Assembly (NCBI RefSeq): GCF_000002235.5
Contig: NW_022145604.1
Coordinates: 26,195,791 to 26,259,790 of the forward strand
DNA length: 64,000 nucleotides
Source: Strongylocentrotus purpuratus
Taxonomy: Eukaryota > Echinodermata > Echinoidea > Camarodonta > Strongylocentrotidae
Direction of reading: 5' to 3'
Shown: piece after piece, positions 45,862 through 57,340 of the stretch
Numbering within the stretch: the first letter of the stretch is position 1
How the letters are laid out: the number at the start of each line of letters is the position of its first letter
Notes under the pieces: generated by a model
Told to the model about the DNA's origin: nothing
What the model saw: only the letters and a program-made list of their open reading frames with translations
The model's database searches: none
Program-made: the position numbers and the translations under genes

Positions 45862-47252
45862 AATATTAAAATACATCATTCTCAACTTAGTAAACAATGA
45901 TATTACAACATATCATTCTCAACTTTGTAAACAATGATATTATAATACATCATTCTCAACTTTGTAAACAATGATATTATAATACATCATTCTCAACTTT
46001 GTAAACAATGATATTATAATACATCATTCTCAACTTTGTAAACAATGATATTATAATACATCATTCTCAACTTTGTAAACAATGACATTATAATACATCA
46101 TTCTCAACTTTGTAAATAATGATATTATAATACATCATTCTCAACTTTGTAAACAATGATATTATAATACATCATTCTCAACTTTGTAAACAATGATATT
46201 ATAATACATCATTCTCAACTTTGTAAACAATGATATTATAATACATCATTCTCAACTATGTGAACAATGATATTATAATACATCCTTCTCAACTATGTAA
46301 ACAATGACATTATAATACATCATTCTCAACTTTGTAAACAATGATATTAAAATACATCATTCTCAACTTTGTTAACAATGATATTATAATACATCATTCT
46401 CAAATCTCAAATTTGTAAATAATGATATTATAATACATCATTCTCAACTTTGTAAACAATGATTATTATAATACATCATTCTCAAATCTTAAATTTGTAA
46501 ATAATGATATTATAATACATCATTCTCAACTTTGTAAACAATGATATTATAATACATTTCTCAACTTTGTAAACAATGATATTATAATACATCATTCTCA
46601 ACTTTGTAAACAACGATTATTATAATACATCATTCTCAAATCTCAAATTTGTAAACAATGATATTAAAATACATCATTCTCAACTTTGTAAACAATGATA
46701 TTATAATACATCATTCTCAACTTTGTAAACAATGATATTATAATACATCATTCTCAACTTTGTAAACAATGATATTATAATACATCATTCTCAACTTTGT
46801 AAACAATGATATTATAATACATCATTCTCAACTTTGTAAACAATGATATTATAATACATCATTCTCAACTTTGTAAACAATGATATTATAATACATCATT
46901 CTCAACTTTGTAAACAATGATATTATAATACATCATTCTCAACTTTGTAAACAATGATATTATAATACATCATTCTCAACTTTGTAAACAATGATATTAA
47001 AATACATCATTCTCAACTTTGTAAACAATGATATTATAATACATCATTCTCAACTTTGTAAACAATGATATTATAATACATCATTCTCAACTTTGTAAAC
47101 AATGATATTATAATACATCATTCTCAACTTTGTAAACAATGATATTATAATACATCATTCTCAACTTTGTAAACAATGATATTATAATTCATCATTCTCA
47201 ACTTTGTAAACAATGATATTATAATTCATCATTCTCAACTTTGTAAACAATA
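45862..47252. repeat. 37-bp minisatellite/satellite, about 37 copies
   Basis: Regular 37-bp units of the form TATTATAATACATCATTCTC plus AACTTTGTAAACAATGA. The spacing of ATCATTCTC is 37 in the regular parts. Variants with an 8-10 bp insertion (ATCTCAAATTTGTAAATAATG) occur near 46400, 46485 and 46637. Middle units (46670-47180) are almost identical, while the outer ones vary more. There are no spacers and no coding frame. Confidence 0.97.
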
Positions 47253-48929
47253 CATTTTTATTACAACCTTCATATTCTGACATGTACAAGTACTTTTGAT
47301 CAAGGCAACATTCATTCTTTATTTCAATTCTTGCTGAATCAAAGGCACACAATAGGTTTTGAATTCGGTTCAAGAATTGCTTCATAATGCAATCATTTTT
47401 TTGTTTGTCCAGCTTCTTTTGAACAATGTTACAACAGTGTTCTTCAAATTTACACAAGATTCCAAAAGATATTCAAATATTGATCATCTTATACACACAC
47501 ATGTTTTACTACTAACTGTGTGAGGCCTGTGAATTTGTTTCATTTCATTTGTGTAACTTGAAAATGTCACAATTGTTCTGTTTACACTGACTAACGGCAC
47601 TGAGGGGGTTAAAGGATAAACAGTATAAAACAAGGTATTGATTTTTTTTAATCCAAAGTTCATTCTTTCATTATAACCTTGCAAATAATACTCATGTTAA
47701 GATAAAAGCCTCTTATACAAAAGGTTTTCACTACATACAACAAATGTTTTGCAGATTCTGTGTAAAAGGTAGTCAATTCATTCTTTTAAGAAAAAACAAA
47801 AACCCATAACATTTCTACAAAGACGTTCAAAAAATCACCTCAGGGGCAATTTTGATACCATATTGTAATTGTCTACAGAAATCCTGTTTGTGTTATGTAA
47901 TATGTTATTGTAACTTCTGTACATTTCAATAGGTAATGCACACAGGTTTTAAATTACCTTGTGATGATTTCTTGGTGATCATGTTCGATAAATTTATTTT
48001 ACAAAAATAATAATAAATGACTATGTTATCAACATAGATTGTATCACTGCAATCACTTCAATATAAAGCTTGAACTAAAACTAAGATGTCTTCTGAAGAC
48101 TTCAAGATTAACGTCCTTTGGTACAAAATTATTTGATCAAAATATTATTCGAAAGCAAGATTTTCACTATTCAATAATTACTGTTTAATTACATCATTTT
48201 AAAAGCTTCTTAATTACAGAGCTAATCATGAGTTGTTCAATCATAAAGCACACATATTTTTTAATTCCATTCCTGAATTCAATTTGATTCAATTCCAATT
48301 CAAAGTGGTCTGCGTTGGGAAGTTGCAACCTAAACTATATTTCACACAAAATAACAGCTTTTATACCAGCCCAGTATAAATTACAGCATTTACACATATC
48401 TCCATAATAAGGACATTTGATCAAACTTATATGAAACATGGAAAAAGCCAAATACCATGTCCATATTCTGCCATGAACTTCCCTTTGAATGTCTCCTTTT
48501 ATGGGTAATAAAATTCTTATACATACTTTTAGCAATTTTTGCTCTTCTTTACTATCCAAGAAAACAATATTCTGAGTCAACTATCCTAACTATTATCTTT
48601 ACACAAAAGTTGTGTTGAACAAACAAAGTTCATAAAAAAGCAGGAAATCCTCACAATCCAATCCAATCAGTTATTAATTTTGGTTAATATTAATGATTGG
48701 GCCTCCACTCTTTGATAACAAAATTCTAAAAATTGAGTAATCTGTTAAATGTCAAGATGAGAAGGTTGCGTACCATTTAACAAAAGCATTCAATTCAACC
48801 GTCTTTCCTGATTTATCTCTTTACTCAACGTAACGTGGCAGCCTGAAAAAGCACCATTGTGTGGAGTGGTCGAAGAGCAGGTAATCTTTAGAGGCACAAG
48901 GGCGTAAGTAAACTCTTTGACGGTATACT
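47253..48929. other. Intergenic, no gene recognised
   Basis: AT-rich, single-copy-looking sequence. The minus frames 47182-47457 and 48335-48580 show no domain. Confidence 0.5.
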
Positions 48930-49518
48930 GCATTCACAAAGGAGGTTTAAATCTGTAACTCATGGTTAAACCCTCATTTACATAACACATGGTTTAAACT
49001 TAACGCAAATTAAGCGTACCTTGCCTTGCGCGCATCTACTATTGGACCTCTGACTGTGTCGCGCTTATTTTGGGCTAACTTTAGACCATAGGTTATAAAT
49101 GAAGGTTTAAAGGTAAAGACCAGTTATGGTCATGCGATTGCATTGTGAAAGAAACGTTGTGGAATCGATCAGAAAAGGTTGATCATCTAGCATCTAGCAT
49201 CTGCAAGGTTCTGGAATCATTAAAATGATAAGAAATTTGGCCTTTTCTTTGTAAAGTTACAAGCACTATACACAGAAAGATGTGTATGGGACTACCCTAT
49301 ATCTCTCACAGACCATGAGAGAAATGAATTTACCAAATATATGAATTAGTAGGCGGTTTCCCGGGAAATTTGTTATCATCATGTATTAGTCAAAACATAT
49401 TCTTTCACATGATTGGTAATGAGAGCTTCCATTTCATTTTTTGAAATTGGGGCGTTTCCAATACTGGTCTTTACCTTTAAACCATGGGTTAAATGTAAAC
49501 CTCCTTTGTGAATCCGAC
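48930..49518. mobile_element. Palindromic MITE, family E relative, split by MITE B
   Basis: Outer ends GCATTCACAAAGGAGGTTTA and CCTCCTTTGTGAATCCG. Internal TAAACCTT/GGTTTAAA words are inverted. Without the nested 49111-49476 element it is about 220 bp. Confidence 0.7.
49111..49476 (-). mobile_element. TTAA-flanked MITE, family B (complete, inverted)
   Basis: 366 bp between TTAA at 49107-49110 and TTAA at 49477-49480, same length and sequence plan as 6911-7276 in opposite orientation. The target was GGTTTAAACC inside the family E element. Confidence 0.9.
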
Positions 49519-50405
49519 CTTTCCATTGTGACTTAACACCTTTCTGGCTCTCGGCAGTAGGCGATATATACAAAAAGCGATCATCCATATATGTCTTTCA
49601 ATCTCAAGTCCTATTGTATGCTTGCCATCGCAAGGATCATTTATCAAATACAATAATCAGAATTATTACCTGTATCAGACATCTGAGCAGTGGTTCTGCA
49701 AAATCCTATTACACTTCTTGTAATCTTAAAAGAGCTAAGCAGTAAATATGAGACCATATTCCCCTCTAATGAAAAATTCTATATATAGACTTTACGTGTT
49801 AAAAAAGCAGGAAATATATGACCATATTCACCGTGCCGTATTTTGTCATTTTCATTGCGCATCTATTATGAGTACGTGAACCTGCACACTTTGCACGCAC
49901 TCTATTGTGACGTAATAATAACCACACCAAAAGCACACTGTTTGCAGTGTATCGAAAATTTCGTCAAGCACTGGATGCACAGTGCTGGTTTGACAAAGTT
50001 TGTTCAGTTCTTTGAGATTGTCATGGTTGATTTATGTATTTGCTCTAGATGTCTGATTTGGATAACAATAACAATATTGACTGGCTTAACTTTCGGGAGA
50101 TACCACATATATCGCCCTCACAAGACCCATATTGCCCTCGTCTTTGACTCGGGGCTCTAGGAGTCTAGTTTGGGAAATATATGTTGTATCTCCCTCGAGG
50201 CCAGTCCATAATATATAATGGAATGTCTCGTTAGACATCTCTTGAATTGGATGAATCTGATCATTCTACTCCAGAATATTGGCAAAATGCTTGGCAATGG
50301 TACACAGGATATGAGAGGATATGGATAGGAAGCAATTAAAAAATGTCTTCCACTTTCAGATGCTACCGTCATCTGTACGTGATTACCACATAAGTACAGA
50401 TACCT
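49519..50405. other. Intergenic, no gene recognised
   Basis: The frame 49843-50160 (105 codons) has no recognisable domain. No repeat seen. Confidence 0.45.
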
Positions 50406-50409
50406 TTAA

Positions 50410-50779
50410 AGCCCCACTGTCCTACTACTTGCTCCCTCTATATAGAAAACTTTCCCAATTGGTGCCTGTTGGTCCTCCATGATCCTCTTTTTCTTATGTT
50501 AGTTGAGAGCTGAGTTAATGAGATAGCCACCTGTCCAATGACCTTGTTGTGTGGTCTAATCCCTCCTATAAACTAGTACAGATAAGCTTTAAAGACTGTC
50601 AACACTACTGGGACAGAAGGGATTAGACCACACAGCGAGGTCACTGACGGGTGACCATCTCATTAACTCAGCTCTCGACTAATATAAGAAAAAGAGGATC
50701 ATGGGGGACCAACAGGCACCGATTGGGAAGTTTTCTATATAGAGGGAGCAAGTATAGCTACAAGTAGGACAGTTGGGCT
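50410..50779. mobile_element. TTAA-flanked palindromic MITE, family F
   Basis: 370 bp between TTAA at 50406-50409 and 50780-50783. The arms, of about 165 bp each, are inverted copies. Left: AGCCCCACTGTCCTAC and TCCCTCTATATAGAAAAC. Right: the inverses, GTTTTCTATATAGAGGGA and GTAGGACAGTTGGGCT. The unpaired centre is small (about 50580-50605). Confidence 0.9.
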
Positions 50780-50783
50780 TTAA

Positions 50784-51575
50784 AGGAACAATTTTGATCA
50801 TCTTTTTTCTTCAAATTGGCAACAATAATGCTTTCTCTCATTGCCATACATCTTGAATACTGAATAATCATCTTTAAAAAAAAAGATACAGTGATAGAAA
50901 TACAATGTAATACCAAAAATGTTCACAATTTCTAAGGAAAGTGGTAATTTTGAATTCATCAACTTACCAAATCAATGGTTTTAATGCTGTTTTCTTTTGA
51001 ATCTTCATGGCGTCAAATGTATACATGTAGACAACTTAAAATGGGCAGATGTGGTATATGAAGTTTAAATATACTTTTCTGCTCACATATTTGGAATGCT
51101 TTGGGGGATATCGGTAGATTTAGATGTGGTTAGCTGTGACAGTCGCATATCAATAAATCAATAACTTCAGGGACAATTGTTCCTGCATCAATTTTTGACA
51201 TATGTAAATAAACTGTAACTCATTGATAATAATACAGCTGCTAATAAAAGCACACCCATCACTTACTTGCAGCTTTTTGTTCTAAATCACTCTATAAAAA
51301 AAACATATAAATTTAATATTTTCTCTATCTTTACTCTGCATGATAAAATGTGCACTTAATAAAATGTACAATTATCTAAGCAAAAATATCTTTACTCATA
51401 ATCAAAAAATTCTGAATGTATTCTGAACTATTAAAATTCATCTTAAACTGCAGCTGTTGTATTTAGAAAATAATAAAAATTGTCCGTACCATGCGGAAAT
51501 CCCAAATGCAATAAGAAATACTTAAAAATATGTATTCTTTTAAATATCAACAAACCTCAAACCCTTTAATACAAG
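50784..51575. other. Intergenic, no gene recognised
   Basis: AT-rich, without notable repeats. Confidence 0.5.
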
Positions 51576-51886
51576 AGGCCTGTCCTCATCAGCTCAAGTT
51601 TGCCAAATACGGCAACCCGCTATTTTCAGACTCGGGATATTATCCCGAATCTCTGAATTACGCCTTCACTAGACCGATACGCTCATGACAAACTACCTCT
51701 GCCAGGCACAAATTAGCCCGCTATTTTGGAAACAAAACCAAGATTTCTTTGGATATTTTCTCGACCAAATATCCTGCTAATTGCAACTGCAGGCTGATGA
51801 GGACACAAATTAACTGGCTAATTTGCGATCGAGATAGTTAAAATAGTGGGTTATTTGGCAAACTCGAGCTGATGGAGACATGCCTA
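51576..51886. mobile_element. Palindromic MITE, family I
   Basis: Starts GAGGCCTGTCCTCATCAGCT and ends GAGCTGATGGAGACATGCC. AAGTTTGCCAAATA is inverted as TATTTGGCAAACTC further in, and CCGCTATTTT as AAAATAGTGG. The middle has further small inverted words (GGATATTATCCCGAA). No coding capacity. Confidence 0.8.
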
Positions 51887-52078
51887 GTGATATCAAAATA
51901 TCAAACCGAAACACCTTGATCACCACTGAATATAAATATGTCTTCCCATCACCACTGTGTTCTAAAAGAATCTGAACATGCTCACACACCCAAAACACTT
52001 TAAAAAAAGGGTGAATATTTACACCATTAAAACCTTGTTCGGGGCCGCCTGCCACCTATACCACTGGAGTAAGAATCA

Positions 52079-52381
52079 AACACGATCGCAAAGACTTCCA
52101 GGAACCAGTTTCACAAAACCTTTTTCATTGACAAATGACTAAAATCAGTGACAAATCTGCTGATACCCAATCAGAAGCAAGGATTTCAGTACCTTATAAC
52201 ACGAACTGTCATTTGCCACCAATGACAAGTTTTGTGAAACGGGGCCAAGAAGTCAAGACCGTGACGAGGCAATTTCAATACCGTACTGTTCGGTTTTGTG
52301 ATTATGTCAATGACATGTTTGCCCGTTTCAAACGGTGACGAGCAAAGCTATTGAAATTGCCGAAAGTCTCTGCTACCGTGT
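52079..52381. mobile_element. Family G inverted-repeat element, split by MITE C
   Basis: Outer ends AACACGATCGCAAAGACTTC and its imperfect inverse GAAAGTCTCTGCTACCGTGT, with CAATTTCAATA and TATTGAAATTG further in. A family C element (52102-52247) interrupts the left part. Confidence 0.6.
52102..52247. mobile_element. Palindromic MITE, family C (nested)
   Basis: Starts CCAGTTTCACAAAACC and ends GGTT-like CAAGTTTTGTGAAACGGGG. It shares CAGTGACAAATCTGCT and CCAATCAGAAGCAAGGATTT with 29190-29334. Confidence 0.8.
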
Positions 52382-53464
52382 CATTTGCGAGATTGAGGTT
52401 AGGATTCATGCATGAACAAGTGGGGGCTGGGGTTTTCTTTGAATCAAGCACTGGATAGGAGATGGTCTTGGAATTGAAGAATGTTTGTCTGTTTGTAAAA
52501 AGGTTTCTTTAGCAAGAGTGAAGAGATGGAGGAAAATAACAGTAAAAAAAGAATGAACAGTGAACTGAAATAAAAGGAGGAAGAGGCGAGTGGCAAAAAA
52601 AAAAAGAATGCAAATTGAACAACAGGACATGATTAGAGGAAGAAAATAAAAAACATTTTTTTTTTATAAAATACACAAATAACAGATAGTTTTAACAAAG
52701 ATGTCAATAGCATCATGAAGTAGAAGAATAAGAAGAATATTCTTTAAAAAAAGAAGAAAAATAGTCAGCAGAATATATGAAAAGGGGAATTTTCTTTTAG
52801 AGGGGGTCCGTCCATACGGTCCCTAAATACAGTATGTCAACCTTGACCCCTTGTGAATAAAGTTAGCGTGGAGCTTTGGGACGGACACTGCAAAAACAGC
52901 TAGAGTCTTCTAATTTCCAAGATTGATCATGAATCCTCAGTCCACCACTGAACATGCATCTTAAACCTCACCTCACATATAGTAATTTATCTATCTAAAT
53001 ATCCTTTAAGACCCCCTCCCCAACCACCATGATTAGGGCTATTAAACAACCTAGTGCCACGTCCGGTACAGTTGCCAAAGTACAGATACTGTGTCCCACG
53101 ATAAAGACAAATATAACTATCAATATCAGAATTAAAATAAATTATAAACATGCATATACCTAAACCAGATGTAGAATACAGTACAAAGGATTAAATGATA
53201 AACTAAGTGACATGATACCTATTAAACGAAAAGTGCTCTTGCAACGATGTGAAACCTGTCCTTCAAACAAAATAGTATAATGAATTTCATATTGATTTCC
53301 AAAGGATGTAATATCAACAACCGGTGACACACAATCTAAACAAGATTAGTCATCTATTCTACTCAATTTGAAACCCGACTCTGGTTTTCAGCTCAGTCTA
53401 AGCTGAATTTGTAGGACTTGGAATTTGGAGGAAAACAATTCACCATGACCATGGAAATACTTAA
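52382..53464. other. Intergenic, no gene recognised
   Basis: Purine-rich A tracts at 52600-52770. No coding signal. Confidence 0.5.
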
Positions 53465-53949
53465 AGACCATTTTCGAACTGAAAAATGAAAAGAATGAAT
53501 TATATATCAATGGAAAGCTTATAAGCCATAGATTACAATAATATCAATTATATGCCATTTTAGTGTCTGTCAGAGGAGTATCAGCTCTCTGAAAACTCAT
53601 AACCCAAAGCTATGTAAATCAGAAGTTGTTGACCCCAAAACTTGCTATAGATTTGATGACATCATCTTATGTGGAGTATGCATATTCACAACGATTTTGC
53701 ATTAATTAAGCAAGGCCTATCGCCTCAGCTATATAGATGAACCGATGGGGTCTACATGTTATGTCATCACTGTAACTTTGGCAAATTTGACCTGTTGACC
53801 CGTTATTTGGAGGGGTGCGGAAAATGAGATTATAATTTGCATTTGTGCAATAATAAAAGGGTAAATACTTGTTATTCCTTTATATTTGTATTCTATGTTC
53901 GTTCATTTTTCCAATTATATCAAGTTGCATTTTCAATCGGATAGGGCCT
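53465..53949. mobile_element. Candidate TTAA-flanked MITE
   Basis: 485 bp between TTAA at 53461-53464 and 53950-53953. The ends AGACCATTTTCGAACTGAAA and the inverted right end AGGCCCTATCCGATTGAAAA are similar but imperfect. No other copy was seen in the window. Confidence 0.5.
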
Positions 53950-55499
53950 TTAAGAAAAGATGCATGCACCTTTAAATAGCAGAAGAGAATTCATACAAGT
54001 GATGGTGAAGATCGAGTCACAAGCCTGTAAATGTCATTAAAACGTCATCATTTCAATGACTTTCCTTGACATTTGTAAAAATGTCTGCTTTCGTTTTCCC
54101 ATAACATCCAGGAATGGGCAAAATAAACATGTGATACATAATAACAGATTTGATACAGCATAGAAAAAGTTATAGGAAGTATAATATATAGATAAATTTA
54201 CATTTACAAGAATATCCACTCAAAATTCATGTTTCAAGGCACTGCTAGGAATGGCGTTCAATGAAAACATTTACAGAACAGATACATATATATTCAAACA
54301 CAATAACACACATGTACGCTTCTTAACAAGGTATGAGGAATGCTATAGCAACAAAAAAGAAAGAAAAAATCTCTGATCAGATTATGCGTAGACCGATGAA
54401 AGATGTTGATCTAAGAATTCTGTTTCATTTGCCTAAATTAGATTTAGATCTTCAAAAAGGAGCGACTTGGCATTGTAGTGTTGTGTGAAAGTATTGCTAT
54501 TAGCTCGGAAGAAACTAATGATTGTAAGTAAATCAATGAGATATATATCTTTCATGAGGATTATATAATCAAACATGATTTTTACTAATAAACAAATTCT
54601 TATGAAAGACGAGAGTTAAACATGATCATACGTTAAAAGACGCAGAAGAAATGGTTTGCTGTAAAGTGTGCCTTTTCTAAATATTTTTAATAAAACATCT
54701 CTAAAGATCTCATATCATTTTCGTTATGTAACCAATTTATGCACATGTCTTTGTGAAGATCCTCAATACAAATTATTTCATTCAGAATTAAAAATGCATA
54801 CATTAGTTGTTGCTAGGTAGGGCAAACACTATGGCTTGGCCTACCTAACAACATGTTATATATGCAATTTGCATTCTGAAAATTGATATACAATTATTTG
54901 TAACAGGTAAATGACATACCGGTAATTTTTAACGAGGCCTATTCCACAAGAGAGGCAGGAGTCGAGTGAAATATTGGCTAGTGTTCTGGAGAATACAGTG
55001 TCCCAAATAGTAAAAAGTGAATACTACTACATTGGAATTGGTAAGTAACTGAGACGCAATCGATCTCATGCATAGTATATGTGGAGGAATACGGATCTCA
55101 CAAACACACAAAACTAGACGTCAAGAAGAAAATATATATGTCAGCCTTAATGAGCAAATGTCATATGAAATCATCAAGCAGAGTCTTTGAATATTTCAAA
55201 AGAACTCATTTTGGAAACCTGATATCAATCTAGTTTTGAAAATGGTGAATATTACTTCACTCCAACACTTGTCCTCATAACAATGGCACATATCACAAAC
55301 AGCAAGTGCTTTCACTTTTGGCTTTGGTAAAATGGTTGTATTCTTTGTTCAAAAGGAAGTTAGGCTCTCAGAGGAGCAAGTACTTGGAAAGATAATAACT
55401 TCATACCATCTCTATTGATCTTGTTCTATTATTGATTACTTTGTCTCTGTATTTACCCAATATTTGTTTCATTGTTTTTCCCTCTCTTTCAGGGCTATT
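53950..55499. other. Intergenic, no gene recognised
   Basis: AT-rich. Probably includes 3' flank of the TTLL gene. No coding signal. Confidence 0.45.
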
Positions 55500-55612
55500 C
55501 CTCACAAGAATTTGCTTTTCTTCGGGTCCTGTCCATATTCCATACTGTATTTTTGTATTATTGTTTGTATGTCTTTTATGATTATGGTTAAATAAATAAT
55601 TTGAATGTTAAC
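55500..55612 (+). mobile_element. LINE 3' end remnant
   Basis: The stretch ends ATGATTATGGTTAAATAAAT and AATTTGAATG, resembling the other LINE tails in the window. Coding part not recognisable. Confidence 0.4.
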
Positions 55613-55836
55613 ACTATTTGGTTCTCGGCAAATGATATCTTACGATACAAACAGACGCAGAAGAAATTAGGAGCAATCTTCAACTACCAGTAACACATGA
55701 CTACACAATGAAATGAAAATGCACAAGATCAACATCTAGAGTATAAAGATAAGGAAATGTTTTCAAGAAGACAAAAAATTTGTATGGCTATGTATTAGGT
55801 TGTAAATGAAATACTTCACAGAAAATATTGGAAACT

Positions 55837-56079
55837 TCACATTTTTGGTTGGTGGGGGAGGTTGGGTAGTCTCTGTAATCGTCTAGGATATCTGCTTCGG
55901 ATGCCGCCGGGCGGAAGTCCGTTCTGCTTGGCGCTGGCCAGGAGGAACCCGTACCTGACTCTCAGCGAGGGGGTGTGGTGTCTGGCCAACGCCCGCGCTG
56001 ATGCCGAGAGCTTCTTGGGTTGCTTCCACTGCCGAGAGGCTATCTGATCCTGGGGCATGGAGGGCAGGCGTGGCCCCCA
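55837..56079 (-). other. Open, GC-rich extension beyond the TTLL stop codon
   Basis: Directly after the TGA at 56080-56082, the same frame stays open for 80 codons to a second TGA (55837-55839). It reads a basic, protein-like stretch containing KQPKKLSASARALARHH. The GC-rich composition of the last coding exon continues across the first stop and drops to AT-rich right after the second. Either it is a GC-rich 3' UTR start, or it is coding and the first TGA is read through, a sequence error or a recent nonsense allele. Confidence 0.45.
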
Positions 56080-56254
56080 TCAACTGGGCGGGGTGGTGCT
56101 GGTGCTGCAGCCTCCGTCGGGGACGCGGTGGGAGTAAGGCGGGCGTGGCAGGGCGCGGCCCCCACCAGGGAGGGAGTGGGTACTGCTGGAGGATGACATG
56201 GATCGCATCTTACTGCCTCCTCGTTGTATCTTAGGCAGAGACTTGGCGGAGGAG
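56080..56254 (-). CDS. TTLL4: TTLL4-like polyglutamylase, last coding exon
   Basis: The acceptor CCATCTGCAG precedes CTCCTCCGCC, and the first base completes a Ser codon from the previous exon. It encodes a Ser/Pro/Arg-rich tail (KSLPKIQRGGSKMRSMSSSS, then PGGGRALPRPP) and stops at TGA (56080-56082). Family tails are poorly conserved, so only frame and splice signals support this exon. The codons are markedly GC-rich, unlike the flanks. Confidence 0.7.
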
Positions 56255-56486
56255 CTGCAGATGGTTTGGGAGAAGAAAAAAAGAGCCAATTGTAGGAGCT
56301 TCTAAAGACGAAAGGTATAATGGTAGCCGTCAAAAATTACACTAAAAAAATTGTTTACTATTTTATGAGGCACTTCATGATCATTTTGAAGCGCAATTTT
56401 TTGGGGGGCTTCAATATTTCACCATATCACTGATATCACATAGGGCCATGCATCTTCGATTTAACATTGTTAAACGATGCATTTAA

Positions 56487-56658
56487 AGGCCGTACTAGTT
56501 CGGCCAGAAGGGATTAGACTACCCAGCGAGGTCACTGGCTCATCAACTCAGCTCTCAATTAACATAAGAAAGAGAGGATCATGGGGGACCAACAGGCACC
56601 GATTGGGTAAGTTTTCTATATAGAGGGAGCAAGTAGCTACAAGTAGGACAGTGGGGCT
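56487..56658. mobile_element. MITE family F, shortened copy in TTLL intron
   Basis: 172 bp between TTAA at 56483-56486 and 56659-56662. The right arm is nearly identical to 50600-50779 (CTATATAGAGGGAGCAAGTA, GGACAGTGGGGCT). Most of the left arm is missing. It ends 30 bp from the 5' splice site of the exon at 56689-56789. Confidence 0.85.
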
Positions 56659-56688
56659 TTAAGATAAATAAAAGACCTTGACGCTAAC

Positions 56689-56789
56689 CTCTTTTGTAAC
56701 GATGGATGCACAGGCATTGGAAAGCTAGAGGTGGGAGCACTCGAGGTGCGCGGCTCTCGCGTGCTGATTACGCTGGAGATCGGAGTCCA
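56689..56789 (-). CDS. TTLL4: TTLL4-like polyglutamylase, exon
   Basis: 101 bp between acceptor TTCTTCTTGCAG and donor GTTAGC. It encodes WTPISSVISTREPRTSS, then SFPMPVHPSLQK: Ser/Thr/Pro-rich, low-conservation linker after the catalytic core. The phases fit both neighbours (0 at the start, 2 at the end). Confidence 0.8.
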
Positions 56790-57044
56790 CTGCAAGAAGA
56801 AAAGAAATCAAATTTACATTTTTTCGTTTCTATCTTGAGTTTATCTATCTATACAGTGTAATATCAGAAAGAATGTCATCCAGATGGGTCTGGGGGTGTT
56901 TAATAAAGCTGTGCGTAAAGTTACGCATGACTTTACAAATGACTTGAATATGAAGAGCTAAATGGGATTCTCAACTCCTTTTAATTGTACAAGCTAAAGT
57001 TGAAGTATGCAGATGTTGATTAACCGTAATGCAAGTGTATTTAA

Positions 57045-57340
57045 GGGGGGGGGGTGTTTCACAAAGATCCTAAGTCAAACTTAACTCTAAGTTGGACTTA
57101 ACATTTCGGTGAGCCATTTGTAGCCTTCAAATAAAATACATTCAAAAGCAAAAATTCAACTATTTTAGACTTTTCATAAATTCCACATCAAAAACATGAA
57201 ATCTCCTTGATAATAGGAAATATGAATGATTTGAATCAACATTTGATGCCTTTTAAAATAAGTTTTACAAAATATTTTTAAAAATGCCAAAGTCCAACTT
57301 AGAGATAAATTCAATTCAGATATCTTTGTGAAAAACCCCC
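57045..57340. mobile_element. Palindromic MITE, family A, in TTLL intron
   Basis: Starts GGGGTGTTTCACAAAGATCC after a G run and ends TATCTTTGTGAAAAACCCCC. The body is shared with 23238-23546. Confidence 0.85.

Noticed and set aside
45862..47252. CRISPR-like regular array
   Set aside because: Units follow each other directly without spacers in AT-rich eukaryotic DNA, so this is a satellite.
55883..56083. Alternative reading of the last TTLL exon in another frame (GSDSLSAVEATQ...)
   Set aside because: It is out of frame with the spliced upstream exons, and no splice site would bring it into frame.
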